From NCBI GenBank assembly GCA_007922225.1, contig ML679961.1, positions 5,315,702 through 5,379,701 of the forward strand: DNA of 64,000 nucleotides, given 5' to 3'. Positions within the stretch are counted from its first letter, which is position 1. Every line of letters starts with the position of its first letter. The DNA comes from Emydura subglobosa (taxonomy: Eukaryota > Chordata > Testudines > Chelidae). A program made the translations under genes and the position numbers. The notes beneath the pieces are model-generated. The model made no database searches. It worked only from the letters and a program-made list of their open reading frames with translations, and was not told the DNA's origin. This document shows, one piece after another, positions 11,131 through 23,516 of this stretch.

Positions 11131-12824
11131 ATGGTTTCATGTTTAATTGGTTATTAATAATAATCTTAGAGCTGTAAAATTATCAGTGCTTACTGGGTCA
11201 CGTCTGTGGTTGAATACTGGCATTACTGGACTATTCCCTTACATTCTAGTACAACATAATCCTGTCTGCATTTTCCATTCTGCCTGTTATGAAAGATTGA
11301 TCCAAGCTGCAAAACTGAGATCTGGATTTTGGATGGCCAAAATCCCCAGTGGGTAGATCTGATGCATCTTCACTATTTAAATTCTTCCATCAGTGTCCTA
11401 AGGGTTGTTGGGTTTATTTTTCAGCTCCTCACCCTAGAAGCCCCAAATTCACACTGAACCTACTTCCCTTGCGTCCTAGTACACATGGAAATGAAAAAAA
11501 CCAACCCTGGTTCAGTGAGGTTCCCTAAAAATGGGAGCGGCTGGAAGCAGGCCAGCAGCTGTTAAGAACTTGAGGGGCAAGAGTAGATATGAAGAGAGTC
11601 TGGACCTTGGCCTGTCTGGGGAGACTTTCCATCTTCCCTTCACAAATGGAGGTGAGTCGAAGGCATACTAGAATCTGAAAGCCCTCGCTGTCACACAGGT
11701 TCAGCAGTTGGTCCAAATAATCCACGTGCAATCTCATTCGTACCACCAATGACGCTGTTTCGTGAGAATTAGTGGTAGAGTAGAGTTGGTGATTGGTATC
11801 GCAATGGTCTCGCACTCTTGGCATGGCATAGATACAGCCCTGGCTGTCGTTGAAAACCAGCGTGGTCCCAGGGGTGTAATATGTAAAGTCAAAGTGACTG
11901 AGAACTTAAATATGAGAATGTTACAGGCTGCAAATCGCAGTGATATTCTAAACAAAAAGATCTCAGCCGTGCTCATAGCTGTTTCCTTCACTTCATACTG
12001 ATGCAGACAGTCTAGGCTTCAGAGTTCCACACAGACAGAGGGACAATCTTGGAAGCTTCTTCTATTGATGAATGAAGGCATCACAGCTTCCCAATTTTCT
12101 TTGAGAACCCAGATTGTCCGGGGGACAGAGGTGATGTGTCTCAGGGAACCCTGAGTACCAAAGACCTCCTCCTCAAAGACCACGTTGAACCAGACCAGGA
12201 TCAGACAACCTACCAGGAGCCCACTTTTCTAGCTATGCTATCCTTTATATAGGGCAGACTACAGTTGTCCATTAAACCTAAGCAGACTCGAACATGGCCT
12301 GAAATCAGCTGTTGGTTGCTGAACTGATCACACAACAAGGCTAGATGCTACAGGAGCAGTCAGTGACTTGTTTGCCTTCTGATTTCTTGTTAATTAAATG
12401 AGTAGGTCACCCAGAAACCTGCCACATTCATTGCTGAAATAGGATAGTCTGATTCAGAAGGCATGAGAAGACCAGCACCAAGCCTTCATGGAATGAGGGA
12501 ATTCCTCACACCGGTCAGGGTTAAGCTAACTGTACACTATCCAAGAGAGCTATGGGACGATTTCTACACAGCCTCCGACATTCCTCTGCAAGGAGACACA
12601 TCAGAAATACAACTAGTAGTTTCATGAAAACAAACAGGGCAGCAAAAATCATTTTAAAAGGCCACTCTGCCATCATTCATCAGTGCTGTATTGGAGCAGC
12701 CCCCAGGAGCATAAGTGGGCAGTTTCCATCCCACCCGGTCCTTCGCCTCTGACACTGACTGATAAGCAGGCCAGGGAGTATAGGTGGCTTTGGGGATGTG
12801 GACAGCTGTCAGTTCAGAACAGCG
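11131..12824. other. Unassigned intergenic sequence
   Basis: No gene or known repeat is supported. Short frames overlap on both strands around 11525-12001 and show no recognisable motif. Confidence 0.35.
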
Positions 12825-12985
12825 CAGCTCCACTTCACGTAGGCCAAGAAATATGCTTTAAATAATAACCTCTAGTCATTAGCAAGCAGTCATTAGCAGT
12901 CATTAGGCCAGGACCCTCCAGCTCCATTTCACAGAGGCCAAGAAACATCCTTTAAATAATAACCTGTAGACATTAGCAAGCTGGC
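12825..12985. repeat. Tandem duplication with a 94-bp period
   Basis: 'cagctccacttcacgtaggc' at 12825 recurs as 'cagctccatttcacagaggc' at 12919. Both are followed by 'ctttaaataataacct' and 'cattagcaagc'. Within the first unit 'agtcattagc' is itself repeated. Confidence 0.8.
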
Positions 12986-13129
12986 TGTATTCACACTGGT
13001 GACCTAGAAATGAAGGCAACCATCTACCCATCTTTCCCAGACTCTATATTTTTACGGTCAATCCAACGACAGATACATCCAAAGGGAGTCTTTCAACTGA
13101 CCTCAATGGACTTTAGATCAGGACCATAC

Positions 13130-13213
13130 TATAGTCCTGCTTTGAGCAGAGGGTTGGTCTGGATGACCTCCTAAGGTCCCTTCCATCCCTAATCTTCTCT
13201 GATTCTCTGATAG
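13130..13213 (+). mobile_element. CR1 LINE 3' terminal fragment
   Basis: 'gtcctgctttgagcagaggg', 'ggatgacctcctaaggtccc' and the tail 'ctctgattctctga' are the last about 80 bp of a CR1. It lies directly after a half foldback repeat (13084-13122). Confidence 0.85.
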
Positions 13214-16200
13214 TAAAGCAAATAGCAGAGTTCTCTCCTTAAACTGTGTTATTTACCAGCTTCTAAAAATGTCTAAACAATATCATAATTAGATTCTTTC
13301 AACTCTTAATTCAAACTCAAAGGTAAAAGATGCTGACATCAAATATAGTTAGATAAACATTCCTTATGATGGGGAAGGAATGTATATATTATATGTAGTG
13401 CAGCTGGTGATAATTCATTAGGTTGCAATTACTGGGAATTCTAACTTGTCCAAATGTCTTTGTTCGTTCATATAACATGTTTCAAGGATCAATTGCAGTT
13501 CAAGAGAGGCTATCGATCTGCTATGCAACAAATGCATTTCCAAGAAAAAAATAAAAGCAGAGGAAATACCGTTTTATTGTTGTGTGGGCCTTTACAAATA
13601 TTTCTCTTTCCTTCCCTGATTGCTTATAGATTAAAAAATAAATACATACACGAACCAGCCACTCCCAGTTCTAAGCCAGCTCCTCAGCTGCGGGAAATGG
13701 GCACAGCTCAATGAAGCTACATGGATTTACACCAGTTGAGGGTCTGGTCTTTTATTTGAAAATATTGGTTTGCTTGTTTGGTTGGGTTTTTTGGGGGCGC
13801 AGGGGGGTGGGGGGTTAAGCCCTAAATTCCAAACCCAGTTTTTTCCCCTCTGCCACCCAGGCTGCTCCAAGAAATACAGCAAAACAGCCTTCAAGGAAAG
13901 AAAAGCACTTAATGCTATTCCAGGGCTTACTCCAGGAAACACTTTCCTTCTTTGCTGTTCTAGCCCTGATCTCCACACAGAACTCCCTCTGATAACAAGG
14001 GGGGCTCCATGCAGAGATTCAGGGAGTGGAACCTGCCGATATGTCTCTGGAATGCTATTTCAGCTACGCGCACTGGCTGGAAAGCCTGTTCTCCCTGTTT
14101 CACATACAACAGGGAAAAGAAACTATTTAAAAGCTCACTCTTCTTCTCTTGTGTCTGAGAGACGGGCAAGGTGCTGGAGACAACAGAAAGACTCCCATCA
14201 ACTTCAGAGGTCTTGATTCAGGTCCCTAAGCACTCTGTGGTGCACAGACCATAATGCCCCATTCCACTCCTTCCATTTCTTGGACACTGCAGGAAAAAGT
14301 AGCATAAGAAATTGCCGCATTGGTTTCAAAGCACAGTCTCTCCCACCTCCCATATTCTTGTTTATACACTGAACCAAGCCTGTCTTCTCATCCAGCTCCT
14401 CTCATCCAAATGATTTCTGAATGATCTCAGGAAATTTCTCATTCTGGAGTCTACATTCAGAAGCGCCAACAGCTGAACTTTGGTGGCACTTATGTTCATA
14501 TTTCAGTAGATCCCTGTTAATTTTCAAGTAACCACGTTCATTCTGGCTCATATCCTGGTGCAGAAAGTTTCTAATAGCTAAACAGACTTAGTCCGTCTTC
14601 TTGTTCACAAGAGTTTAAAGGGCTGATTTTAAAAAAAAAAGAAGAAGCCCAAAGGCCATATGAACTTTTGCTTCTCCATTTGAACACCTAAAATTATGTC
14701 TACAATACTACAGATGCAAACAAGGGTATTGGTGCATGCAGACAGTGAAACAGGTGCCCTATTAGCAATTTGCATAAGCAAATGCCTGATCTGTGTGTGC
14801 AAATGTAGTTGCACAAAGGCACTCACTCTCTACTTCTAAAAATCCTTCAATCTTTTAAATATTAAACATCATTGCAACACACATATCCTTGCAAGACCGC
14901 ATCACTGCATATGGATATTAGAAGTTTGTTCTTTTGTGTATCTCACTCTGGGATGATAGTGAGAAAACTTGCATTTTGTTGCTGGCACCAGAAATGTCCA
15001 GGATTTCATCTTCTTTGGCTTTCTTGACTCTATGCCTCTGCTGCAGTTCAGATTGAGGGATGAAAATATCCCTTCCTCAACCCACATTTCTTGTAGCAAT
15101 TTCATTCTTCTCTAGGACCCCAGGGAAGGGCATTGATTTTGATCAATCCCATTAATTTTGCCATGGTTTCAGTCAGAATAACCAAGTATTCATACGTAAC
15201 ACTTAAATCCAAGTCAGCTGTAGGACACCTTGGCCGGTTCTCAGGACATTGAGACAAAGAGGAAAGTCTGTTGATTAATGTTTCTCTTTAATGCAGATTT
15301 ATAAATCTCCCATTGCTTGGTATGACGTGGGACTGGCTGGCCTGGGCAAAAAATGCCTGTGCCAAAGATTGTTATCAGTAGAAAATATAAAGCAAGTGGG
15401 AAAGAACAAAGGAAAAACACAGCAGTGCCAACTGGACTTGAAATATGGAAAAGTGGAGACAAAGGAGGAAAGAAGCTGTAAATGCTGGGCAAAAAAGTTT
15501 CTTTTAGGCTCTGATCTTTGCCCTCATGTTCCCAGTCACTTATTTATATTGAATCCCTTTTCTGCAGCAAAAAAGAACCTCCCCACACCAAGCTGTGGTG
15601 TGGCAGCATGGAGCTCTGGCAGAGAACAAGGAATCAATGCAGGTCCTGATTCTGCTCTCCTTAATGGCAGGTGACAGCACCTTGCTGTGCCACTGTTCAT
15701 GAAACCATGTGCCATCTTGCACAAGGGACCAGAATCTGGCCTTTAGGGCTTTGGAACCATGAAGCTTTATTGGGCAGATTGGCACAGCCCTCACTCAGCT
15801 GTGTGGAGCAGAAAGGCTCCTTCCTTATTCCTCTGCTCACGCTGCGACTCCTGCCCCAAGAGGATGTACGAGACTCACGTACCCCTGCAGCCCCTGCAAA
15901 CAAATGGGTGTGGAGGGGGCCGAGGAAGCCATGAAGTGGGAGGAGCCCCGGTTCCACCCTTCCCACTACTCCCCAATCAGGGTGTCTGGCTGGGTGCACA
16001 GCAGGAAGCAAGCTGCCCCATGAAAAAGGGAAGAAGTAGCGACTCCCGCCCAAGAACATGTAGGGAGCAAGGCAGGAACTGTGACTGACTCACAGCATGT
16101 TCTCCAGGCTGCTTCTGCGGCAGAGCGGCCACAGCCATCCTGGTCTCAGGGCAGACTGGGTCATTACACGCTATCCCTGTACAAATCCGATCTTTTATGA

Positions 16201-16344
16201 GCATCGAGTCACTTCTTGAAGCCAGTGCATTTTTGTGCCTTAGTGCCTTGGGTGTAGAAATGTGTCTGAATCAGAACGATTCTATATTACTACCCCAGAA
16301 ATCTGGGGGGACCCCTCTTTAGAAAACTCTCTCACCATGAATAA
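13214..16344. other. Unassigned intergenic sequence
   Basis: No gene is supported. A G-rich run ('ggggggtggggggtt') lies near 13801 and an A-run at 14631. Frames of 100-150 codons at 13770-14216 and 15291-16088 overlap antisense frames of similar length and carry no recognisable domain. Confidence 0.35.
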
Positions 16345-16562
16345 CATCTAACTCTTATACAGTGCTTTCCATCCGTAGATCTCCAAGCACTTTACAAAGG
16401 AGGTCAGTAACATTAGCTCCACACATTACAGATGTGGAAACAGGCACCGAGTGGGAAAGTGACTTGCCCAAGTCACCAAGCGGGCCAGTGGAAAAGTCAG
16501 GAATAGAACCCAGATCTCCTGACTCAGTCTAGCGCTTTATCCTCTAGGCAACACTGCCTCCG
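16345..16562 (-). repeat. tRNA-headed MIR-like SINE, antisense
   Basis: On the plus strand the tail 'gatctccaagcactttacaa' comes first, then the core 'gtgacttgcccaagtcacca', then 'gaacccagatctcctgactc' and 'gcgctttatcctctaggcaa'. Read in reverse these are A box, B box, core and L2-type tail in the normal order, so the SINE is almost full length. Confidence 0.85.
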
Positions 16563-18549
16563 TGTTAAAAAGGGATGAGCCAAAGCCTGCTATTGACACA
16601 CTCAAATCTTTGATGTGTTCGAAATCTGGATGCCAGTTTTCTGCCCTTGAAATCATCTTAAAGGCCAGGTCCACACTAGGAAATGTCTCACCATATTTTT
16701 TTTGGCAAAGGTGCAGTGACATCACTTCTACCAACAGTTCAAAATTAATTGCCAAATAATTCCTGAGACTAGTTCTTGATCTTTAGCTACTTTGTAAGCC
16801 CTCCAGTGTGAGCATTTCATCTTCAAAAAGTCAAATTTGCTTAGTTTTGTCTGGCCACCTCTATCGCATGACATGGCTGGATAGGTAACACTGGAACTCT
16901 GGTTCCAGATAGGAAGACTTGCATTTACAAATTCAAACTGTGCTTTCTGTGAATAGGCCTTAAACATGCAAGATGCCAAGTGACTCCTGGAGCTACTGAG
17001 CACCCTCAGATCCCATTGGATCTCTTGCAAGATGTGTCCCATATTCAAACCTACTTGCTAGGTTGACTGTGGAAAAGAAACAGAATAGTACAACAATGGT
17101 ACAAACACAGTTGAAGCAAATTCACATATAATATTCATTTAGCTGAACAGGTGGAAATATTTTCATGGTTCTTGCCCTGTCCCACTAGTAATGATACAAA
17201 CCTGGAATTCCATCTCATGCATGTGAAGTTTTATAGGTATCTCACTGAATCAGGTGTTCCCAACACGGTATCACTGTGCTGTGTTATAGCTACTTGACCG
17301 GAGGGTTGATGCAAGTAAGTGCTTTTAAACAATACGATCAGCACAATGAATGAAGGATTTAGTGCACACAATTTAAAATTTATGTGCTCTTATGGTTTGG
17401 TCTGCATTTTTATGGGAAAGGGCCATGGAATTTGAATCTAAGTGGTGCAGAACTGATTTATGAAACAGACCATGCTCCTGTACTCAAGTTGGACATCTTT
17501 CAAATAGCAATGCAATTGCAAAGCAACAAAAGCCCACGCATATGATTTCAATACTGGCCAAATTGCTTCTTGGAGTTGGAAGTGCCTCGTGTTTGGCTGC
17601 ATACGCGAAAGAGCAAGAAGATAGGAGTGAAGTTTTTTCAGGACTTGTACAAACAGGGCAGCTCATCCCGTGTAGGCACTAAGTCCCTGGAGGCCTGGGT
17701 TCAAGCCTCAATTAAGTCACCAACTCCAGTTAGTTTGGAGCTGCCAGCTGACTTTTTTTCTGGATACTTGTACATGTCACAGAACCATTCATCTTGGTCA
17801 TTCTTCGCTCAGCAAAAATCCCAGGATTGCTACAGAAGTAGTGAGGCTAATTGGGATTGAGTTGTGTGTCAATGTGATGACCTTGAAGTCTGTTTAAGTA
17901 TATGGCCAAAGAGTAGGGATTCTGAGAAGGAACAGAATCCATTAGCCTTCTCTGATCTAAGTGTTTAACCTGCATCAGTCCTGGGCCAGCCCTCTCACAA
18001 AATAGGCAAGGGGTATTTTTTACATTGATCTTTGACTTTGGTTGTGTAATATTCTCTTATAGAACTCAAAGGATTTATTGGAGCTCTGCAGGTAACAACT
18101 CCAGCACACACATGCGGGGCTTAACTTCCTCCTGTCACCCCCCAAACCAACCGAACCAAGATACCAACACGGAACAAAACAAGCCAACAACTCAACACTA
18201 CGACAGAGACGCTGAACCTCCAATGGATGGAGGTTCTGGCTGCCCTAGTCTTACAGTTTTGTCCCTCTGGTTATTTGGTTATTATTTGTTTGCTTGCTGC
18301 AGAGCATGCTGGTACATGTGTCCAAATACCAGGCAAGTACCAAGGGGCTGTACAGAAAACGGGCCTGATTCTGATTCAAGAGAAAGTGCAGCTCCAGAAG
18401 AAGGATGATACCCAGTCTTTGTGCCTCTTATTATATGGGCTGCTCTTGGTCCCAGTGATAAGTTAGATCAGCCTTAGGGGCTGCTTTAGTTTACTGCAGC
18501 CTTCCGTAGGCCACCTATCAGCTATTGTAAATCAAAGGACTGCAGAGTG
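16563..18549. other. Unassigned intergenic sequence
   Basis: No gene or recognisable repeat. The region is AT-rich with scattered short frames on both strands. Confidence 0.35.
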
Positions 18550-18895
18550 CTGCGGTTTCAGCCCTTCAGTCCCTGGCAAACCTTTCTGCTGGGAGCTGTG
18601 AGTAACGCTGTGTCGGGCTGCGTCCGTCAGCTCTGCACTCGGATTATTGCCCCGGGGGTAGTGGCAGCTAGTTGCAGCTTTACGACAGCTCGGGGACACT
18701 GGTGCAAGCCCAACGCCCGGGTCTAGTCCAGGATGTCTCTCCTTTTTTCTGAGGAACACAGTGCACGTGGATCTGATCAGCTTTGAGGATTAATAACGGG
18801 AGATGGAGGCTTTCATTTCTCAGCCCCCGATTCACACCGACCTGCCGCGGGTCGGGATGGGCTAACGGCTGGGTTTAACTGAGCTATGGAGACGT
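18550..18895. promoter_or_regulatory. CpG-rich patch resembling a small CpG island
   Basis: By hand I count about 20 CpG dinucleotides in about 345 bp, including 'cctgccgcgggtcgggatgg', in a window that is otherwise CpG-poor. GC content looks above one half. Vertebrate CpG islands usually mark promoters, but no exon, TATA box or long frame is attached here. A recently inserted GC-rich element or an orphan island is equally possible. Confidence 0.4.
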
Positions 18896-19356
18896 CCCCC
18901 CTCCAATGGGCAGATGTTCCTGTCTCATTAGCACAGTCACAGGTGTCTCCCTCGCTGGCAGAGAGACCAAGGAATGAATGGGCATGGAGACGGAGCTCGC
19001 CTCTCTGACTCTGGGGCAGTGCTGGGGCCCAGGAGCGGCTGATTGATTCCCAGCTGGGATGGGGGAGCTGGGAATGGACAGGAGGAGTTGCTGGACAAGT
19101 GATGGAGGGAATGGAAGGAAATGGGCTGCCTGCAATGCTGTAATGATGAGGCAGGGGGTGGCACCCCCAACCAAGCGCAAGACCTGGACGTAGGGTTTAC
19201 ATGGATTCGGTATGAAATGTGTATTTGACCTGCTCCTCTCATTTGCCGGTTACATTTTGGGGGAATGCCAATGATGCGTCAGACAACTAGCCGGGCACAG
19301 AGGCAGCACACGCGGGTTGTTTTTATGCTAAGGAGGGAAACGTGCCACAAGGTACT

Positions 19357-20044
19357 TGTAACAGGGTGACTCTCCCCTCCGCGGTAGTAAGGGCCAGTCC
19401 TGTTGTGTGTCGCTGTAAGTCCTGGGAGCTCTCTGAATGGAAGAAGCGCTAGGGAAGGCAGAGCGAGGTGCTGGGGAGGAGGAAGATGGTCCTAGCAGAA
19501 GAGTTAATGCTTGGGGAAAACCCAGGCTACTGTTTCCTTAAGATCCTGGGACCACAAGCCTGGTAGAGTGGGCAGGGCAGGGCTCCCCTCCATCCCAGCT
19601 ACTCTGGACAGGTTCTGGGAAGAAGGCTGTCTGTGTTCCGTCTCCTCCCTCAGGACAGGAGAGGCGGGACTGGTCTCAGTGCAGGGAGGTAAGGGAGGCG
19701 GCACCAGGCCCTGGAGGTAAGGGGCAAAGCTACACAGAGAGCTGCTGGAAGAGTCGCTGAAGGAAACAGCTGGGAGAGCTGCTGCGAGTCCAGAAACGCA
19801 GGCCCCAAGGAAGGAGGGCTGAGCAAGGGGAGAAACTACAGGCCGCTGGGGCTAGGATCGAGAAGCAGAGACCCAAGAAGATGGTCAGAGCAACTCCTGA
19901 ACCTGATGGGAGAGGTTACAGGCAGGGATGCTCTGTTGTGGGTCTGGGTGGAGAGACTTCCTTTCAAGTTTCTTTGGACCTTGTAAAGGAGAAACCCAGC
20001 AGGGGAAAGTTTGTCTTATACCTGTGAACTGCAGAGCTGTTAAG
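19357..20044 (+). mobile_element. LTR-like GC-rich block starting TGTAACAGG
   Basis: The block opens with 'tgtaacagggtgactctccc', a start that I remember from turtle LTR elements. It continues in purine-rich sequence ('ggaagaagcgctagggaagg', 'gagctgctggaagagtcgct') unlike the flanks. I could not find a matching CA end, a poly-A signal or a target duplication, so the right boundary is a guess. Confidence 0.3.
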
Positions 20045-21647
20045 GGGCCCTGAGGTGCCCTTCACCGCATGCACAAAGGTCTGGTCGAATGCCCCTGGAA
20101 GTCAATGGCAGGGACTCCCCTGGTTTCAGCGGGAGATGGAGGGGACCCGTTTGAAGTCTGCTTGTTCCGGGGGGGAGGTTGGCAGCCGGTTCACAAGCAG
20201 AGGGAAGCGAGCAGGACGGCAGCTCCTCGTTAGCGGGACCGCCACAAGGCCTGTCAGTGCCTGAAACAGAGTTTGAGCGGAACTGCAGGTGTGCGTGGGC
20301 TGTGTCTGGCCCTGTGTATGAAGCTAGGAGCACAATCCTTGGACTGTCCCCAAGAGGACATATTACGTGGAGAGGCTTTCCTGGGCCTATGTCTCAGAGC
20401 CTGGGTCGACAGCCAGGGCTCAGACGACTGCACTCAACACAGTGGTGCAGACTTTGCGGTTCAGGCTCTGAAGCCAGAGGAGAGCAGGGGGAACTGCAGC
20501 CCCCACCACAAAGTCCACTCAGCTGTTTGGAGCGCAATGATCCAAGGGCTGAGACTCGCTACCGCGGCTATGTAGACCTACCCTGAGAGATGGTTCAGTG
20601 CGTTGCCAGTCATGCCAAAACTAAAAATCACCCGTTTCATGGACAAAATTCTCAGCTAGAGCTGACTGCTGCAGCTCCAGCCAACCCATATGGCTCCACC
20701 AATTTACACCAGCAGAGAATTTGGCTCGAGGAGGCCAAATGCAGGGGCAGGGGAGAGGCATGGGGTATATAGGGGAGTCCCAAGGTGAGGGTTATTCTGT
20801 GCTGAGTTATACAAGAAATGCATCAAAAATCAAACAAAAATAGGAAGCACATTTGAATGTCATCAGAATTTTTATTATACCATAAATCCTCCTACTAGAG
20901 GAAAATTCTTCTGAAAAAGAAATGTCTCCCTAGACAAAATTCCTGCAGGGGAAAATGCTTGTGATAAAATGCTTCTGGAGGATGCTTCTCTAAACAAGCC
21001 CTAGCTAAGCAAAATACCTGCCTCTTAGGGAAATGCTTCTACGTGCCGCTTCTATTAATTTCTGCTCGCTGCATCTGCCCGTTAGCTCTCTGAGAGCACT
21101 AGAGGGGCGGCTTCCTCTGACTACCACTAAGTGAATCACAGAGTTGGCTCTGTTATCTGCCCTGGGGTTCCTCATATTTCTGAGCACTAATGCTTGGGGG
21201 GGAACATCCAGTCTACGCAGGATTCCAGTTATATCTATTTTATTAACTAAACCAAGCAAACAAGATAGAAAAAGAAGCTAGAAAACACACAAAGCAAATG
21301 TAAAAAACTGTTAATAGCAAATCATCAAGTTAATGTAACTACCAGTGATTAAACCAAATAGGCCACCAATTCTATATAAGCTTGATCTAATAACCTGGGA
21401 AGGCAGCAATGCCCCAAAACACAGGTCATTATTATTTGTGATGTTCTTTTGCATCTAAATGGCTGATACAAAGAAGTCTGTTTGAGGTGTTGTAGAAATG
21501 ATTCTATAGGAGCTCTTCTCAGATAAATTCTGTGGGTTCCACACACACGTGCTACCAGCTGTCTGGGGGAGTTAAAAAACACACATAAGTGCAAGAATAC
21601 TGGGATAGAGGAACTCTTTAATTCATCAAAACTGAAAAATAAACTGC
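20045..21647. other. Unassigned sequence
   Basis: No gene is supported. The part at 20850-21640 looks like degraded repeat-derived sequence, but I cannot assign it. Overlapping frames at 20179-20586 and 20040-20333 lie on opposite strands and have no recognisable motif. Confidence 0.3.
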
Positions 21648-21739
21648 AGCCGGGAGGGGTGATCCCCCTCTGAGAAGGGCTGAGAGCGAGAGCCAGAGCG
21701 AGAGCCAGAGCCCCAAAGGAAAAACCCTGACCGGAAGCA

Positions 21740-21830
21740 AGTGGGTGGGTCCAGGCCTTTAGAAGCCCCAGGGACACCACCTGACCAGAAGCAGGGGGGC
21801 GGAGCCAGGCCTTTAAAACCCAGGCCTGTG
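21740..21830 (+). promoter_or_regulatory. Possible GC-box/TATA-like promoter
   Basis: In the second copy of a 54-bp duplication 'gggggcggagccaggccttt' is followed by 'taaaaccc'. A GC box about 10 bp before a TATA-like TTTAAAA, some 50 bp ahead of the ATG at 21865, would be a plausible promoter. The first copy has lost both elements ('gggtgggtcc', 'tttagaag'). This is inference from motifs only. Confidence 0.25.
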
Positions 21831-21864
21831 AGCCCAGTCAGAAGAGGACGGCTGAGGGAGAAGG

Positions 21865-22299
21865 ATGCCTCTCCCCCTAAGCTCCCAGCTAAGGCCAGGG
21901 ACCCATGCCAACAGGGAACGGCCAGTCTTACCCCTATCCTGGGAGCCGGAGGAGGGCCCACTGGAGTTCCCTGCAGCCTGGGAGCCGGAGGAGGGCTCAC
22001 CAGAGACACCTGCAGCCTGGGAGCCAGAGGAGGGCTCACCAGAGACACCTGCAGCCTGGGAGCCAGAGGAGGGCCGACCTGAGCAGTACAGAGCCTGGGA
22101 CCCGGAGAATCTACCGGCCCTGCCCGCGGCCTGGGGGCCGGAGGACCTGGAAGAGCTGCCCTCCGTGAAGGAAGCCATGGAGTTTCCGGAGCTGCCACCC
22201 ATGGATGTGGAGGGCCTCGTAGGACCAGCACACCCCAACGACCCAAAGGAGGCAGGTACCAGGGGTTTCGGGGAGGAAGAAGCCCAGGGACAGCCATAA
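21865..22299 (+). CDS. Unidentified acidic proline-rich repeat frame, 144 codons
   Basis: I do not recognise the product and cannot claim that it is expressed. The frame opens with an ATG that has A at -3 ('gagaaggatgc') and ends in TAA. Residues about 24-90 are five or six tandem copies of a 13-residue unit, best seen as WEPEEGSPETPAA, encoded by exact 39-bp repeats starting at 21938, 21977, 22016 and 22055. The later units (22094, about 22130) drift to WDPENLPALPAA and WGPEDLEELPS. After the repeats comes an acidic tail (EAMEFPELPPMDVEG). There is no signal peptide or membrane segment. A period divisible by three keeps any such array open, so conservation cannot be inferred from openness. 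An antisense frame of 341 codons (22651-21626) covers the same DNA. It could be a real small gene, part of a repeat-encoded protein or chance. Confidence 0.3.
   Translation: MPLPLSSQLRPGTHANRERPVLPLSWEPEEGPLEFPAAWEPEEGSPETPAAWEPEEGSPETPAAWEPEEGRPEQYRAWDPENLPALPAAWGPEDLEELPSVKEAMEFPELPPMDVEGLVGPAHPNDPKEAGTRGFGEEEAQGQP
21938..22129 (+). repeat. 39-bp GC-rich minisatellite
   Basis: Four units begin with 'cctgggagcc-gaggaggg' at 21938, 21977, 22016 and 22055, followed by a shorter variant at 22094. Units 2 and 3 differ at only one site (ccggagg/ccagagg). Confidence 0.9.
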
Positions 22300-22588
22300 G
22301 TTCGTGGCTGAGTCTGGGGCAACCCGGGCGGCGTGTTGCGGCAGGAGCTCCACCGAGCCGAGGGCCCTGGGCTGGGACGCAGTGGAGACGGGTGGGCCTG
22401 CATCCCCCTCCCTCCTTCCCTAGCAGCCCTGAGAGAGCCTCACCCTTCATACCGCTCCAGAGAGCGGGCCTGTTCACTGGCCAGCTCGGCCTGAGGGCCC
22501 GGCGTGAGACTGCTTGCCCTGGAAAAGAGCTTGAGAGTGCTCCCGGCAGGAGAGAGCTGGGAGGAGTGGTCCCCCTCTGAGAAGGATC

Positions 22589-23516
22589 CAGAGGGAGAAA
22601 CCCGGACGCTGCCCCCTGTTTCCAGGGGCACGTCCACATAAACCAATGCAAAAGGTTGATTCACTTTCCAGAGGCTGGTACCTAGCTGAAAAGATTAGCC
22701 GGTTGTTTTCTTGGTCAACCAGTTTAATTTTGATGGACTTGCTGGTTCAATATAAGTGAATTGTTTGTAGATGTCAAATTGCACATTGCTGGACTTCTTA
22801 CCCTGTCGGGAGGGTGGAGCAAATCAGGCACGGCAGCATCATATGGCTAGAGGCCAACACAGAATCTATGGCCAGAAACAATGGTTTCCTCTTTACCTTC
22901 AGTTTTGGAAGATGATGGCATGGCTCATTCCCCCCTTTGTAACTCTTTCTCGGGAGTTTGTTGGTAAATCAAAATGGAAAGCTTCCCTTCTAAAGTCACT
23001 GGTATCCTTCACTAGAGTTTGATTAGATTATATTTATGCAAATGAAGATCCTCTCCATTCCATTCGGGGCTAAGAAAGTACACAGGTCCAAAAATGTATT
23101 GTCAAGAGTCACTGAGCAGATCCATAGATATTTTGAGACATTGTGGTCATGGCTTAGTCAGCAGGCATTGGTTTGGTCTATCTTCTCATCACCTGTGTTC
23201 ATTCTGTTGTGTTGGAAGTTTCAGAAGATGAGTTAAAAACCCACCTTCTGACATTTAAGGATGGGTCAGTTTCAATGACCTGTCTGTCTCTTCTTGATTG
23301 CCCATGGCAACTAGTTTAGACATGTCTGAGCAGAGTCCTATAGACTCTTCAGCCTGATAGGATCATCTGGGTGTCTCACCTAAGCAATTCTTTGCCATTT
23401 CAGGGCTCTCAGGAATTGGTGGCACTTGGACTGTCCTGTTCTCTGCCTGTGGCTCACAAAAGTTGAGTCTCCAGCAGACTGAAATGCTTCGGCCTAACTA
23501 AAGTCATCGGCCTCAA
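22589..23516. other. Unassigned sequence
   Basis: GC-rich up to about 22640, then ordinary AT-rich DNA. No gene or repeat is recognised. Confidence 0.35.

Larger units (their letters stand above)
21648..22588. repeat. GC-rich interval bounded by 907-bp-spaced direct repeats
   Basis: 'agccgggaggggtgatcccc' at 21648 recurs at 22555 as 'agctgggaggagtggtcccc', and both continue 'cctctgagaagg'. Inside are a doubled 12-mer 'gagcgagagcca' (21683-21708), a 54-bp period duplication (21727 and 21781) containing 'gggcggagccaggccttta', and a 39-bp minisatellite (21938-22129). Such spaced ends suggest one unit of a longer repeat or the ends of an LTR-type element. Both strands are unusually poor in stop codons. 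Confidence 0.55.

Noticed and set aside
13770..14216. 148-codon frame as a gene
   Set aside because: Overlapped by antisense frames, starts in a low-complexity G-run and shows no motif.
21626..22651. 341-codon antisense open frame
   Set aside because: It lies opposite the GC-rich minisatellite. A repeat with a period divisible by three and few AT-rich codons keeps several frames open, and no domain is recognisable.
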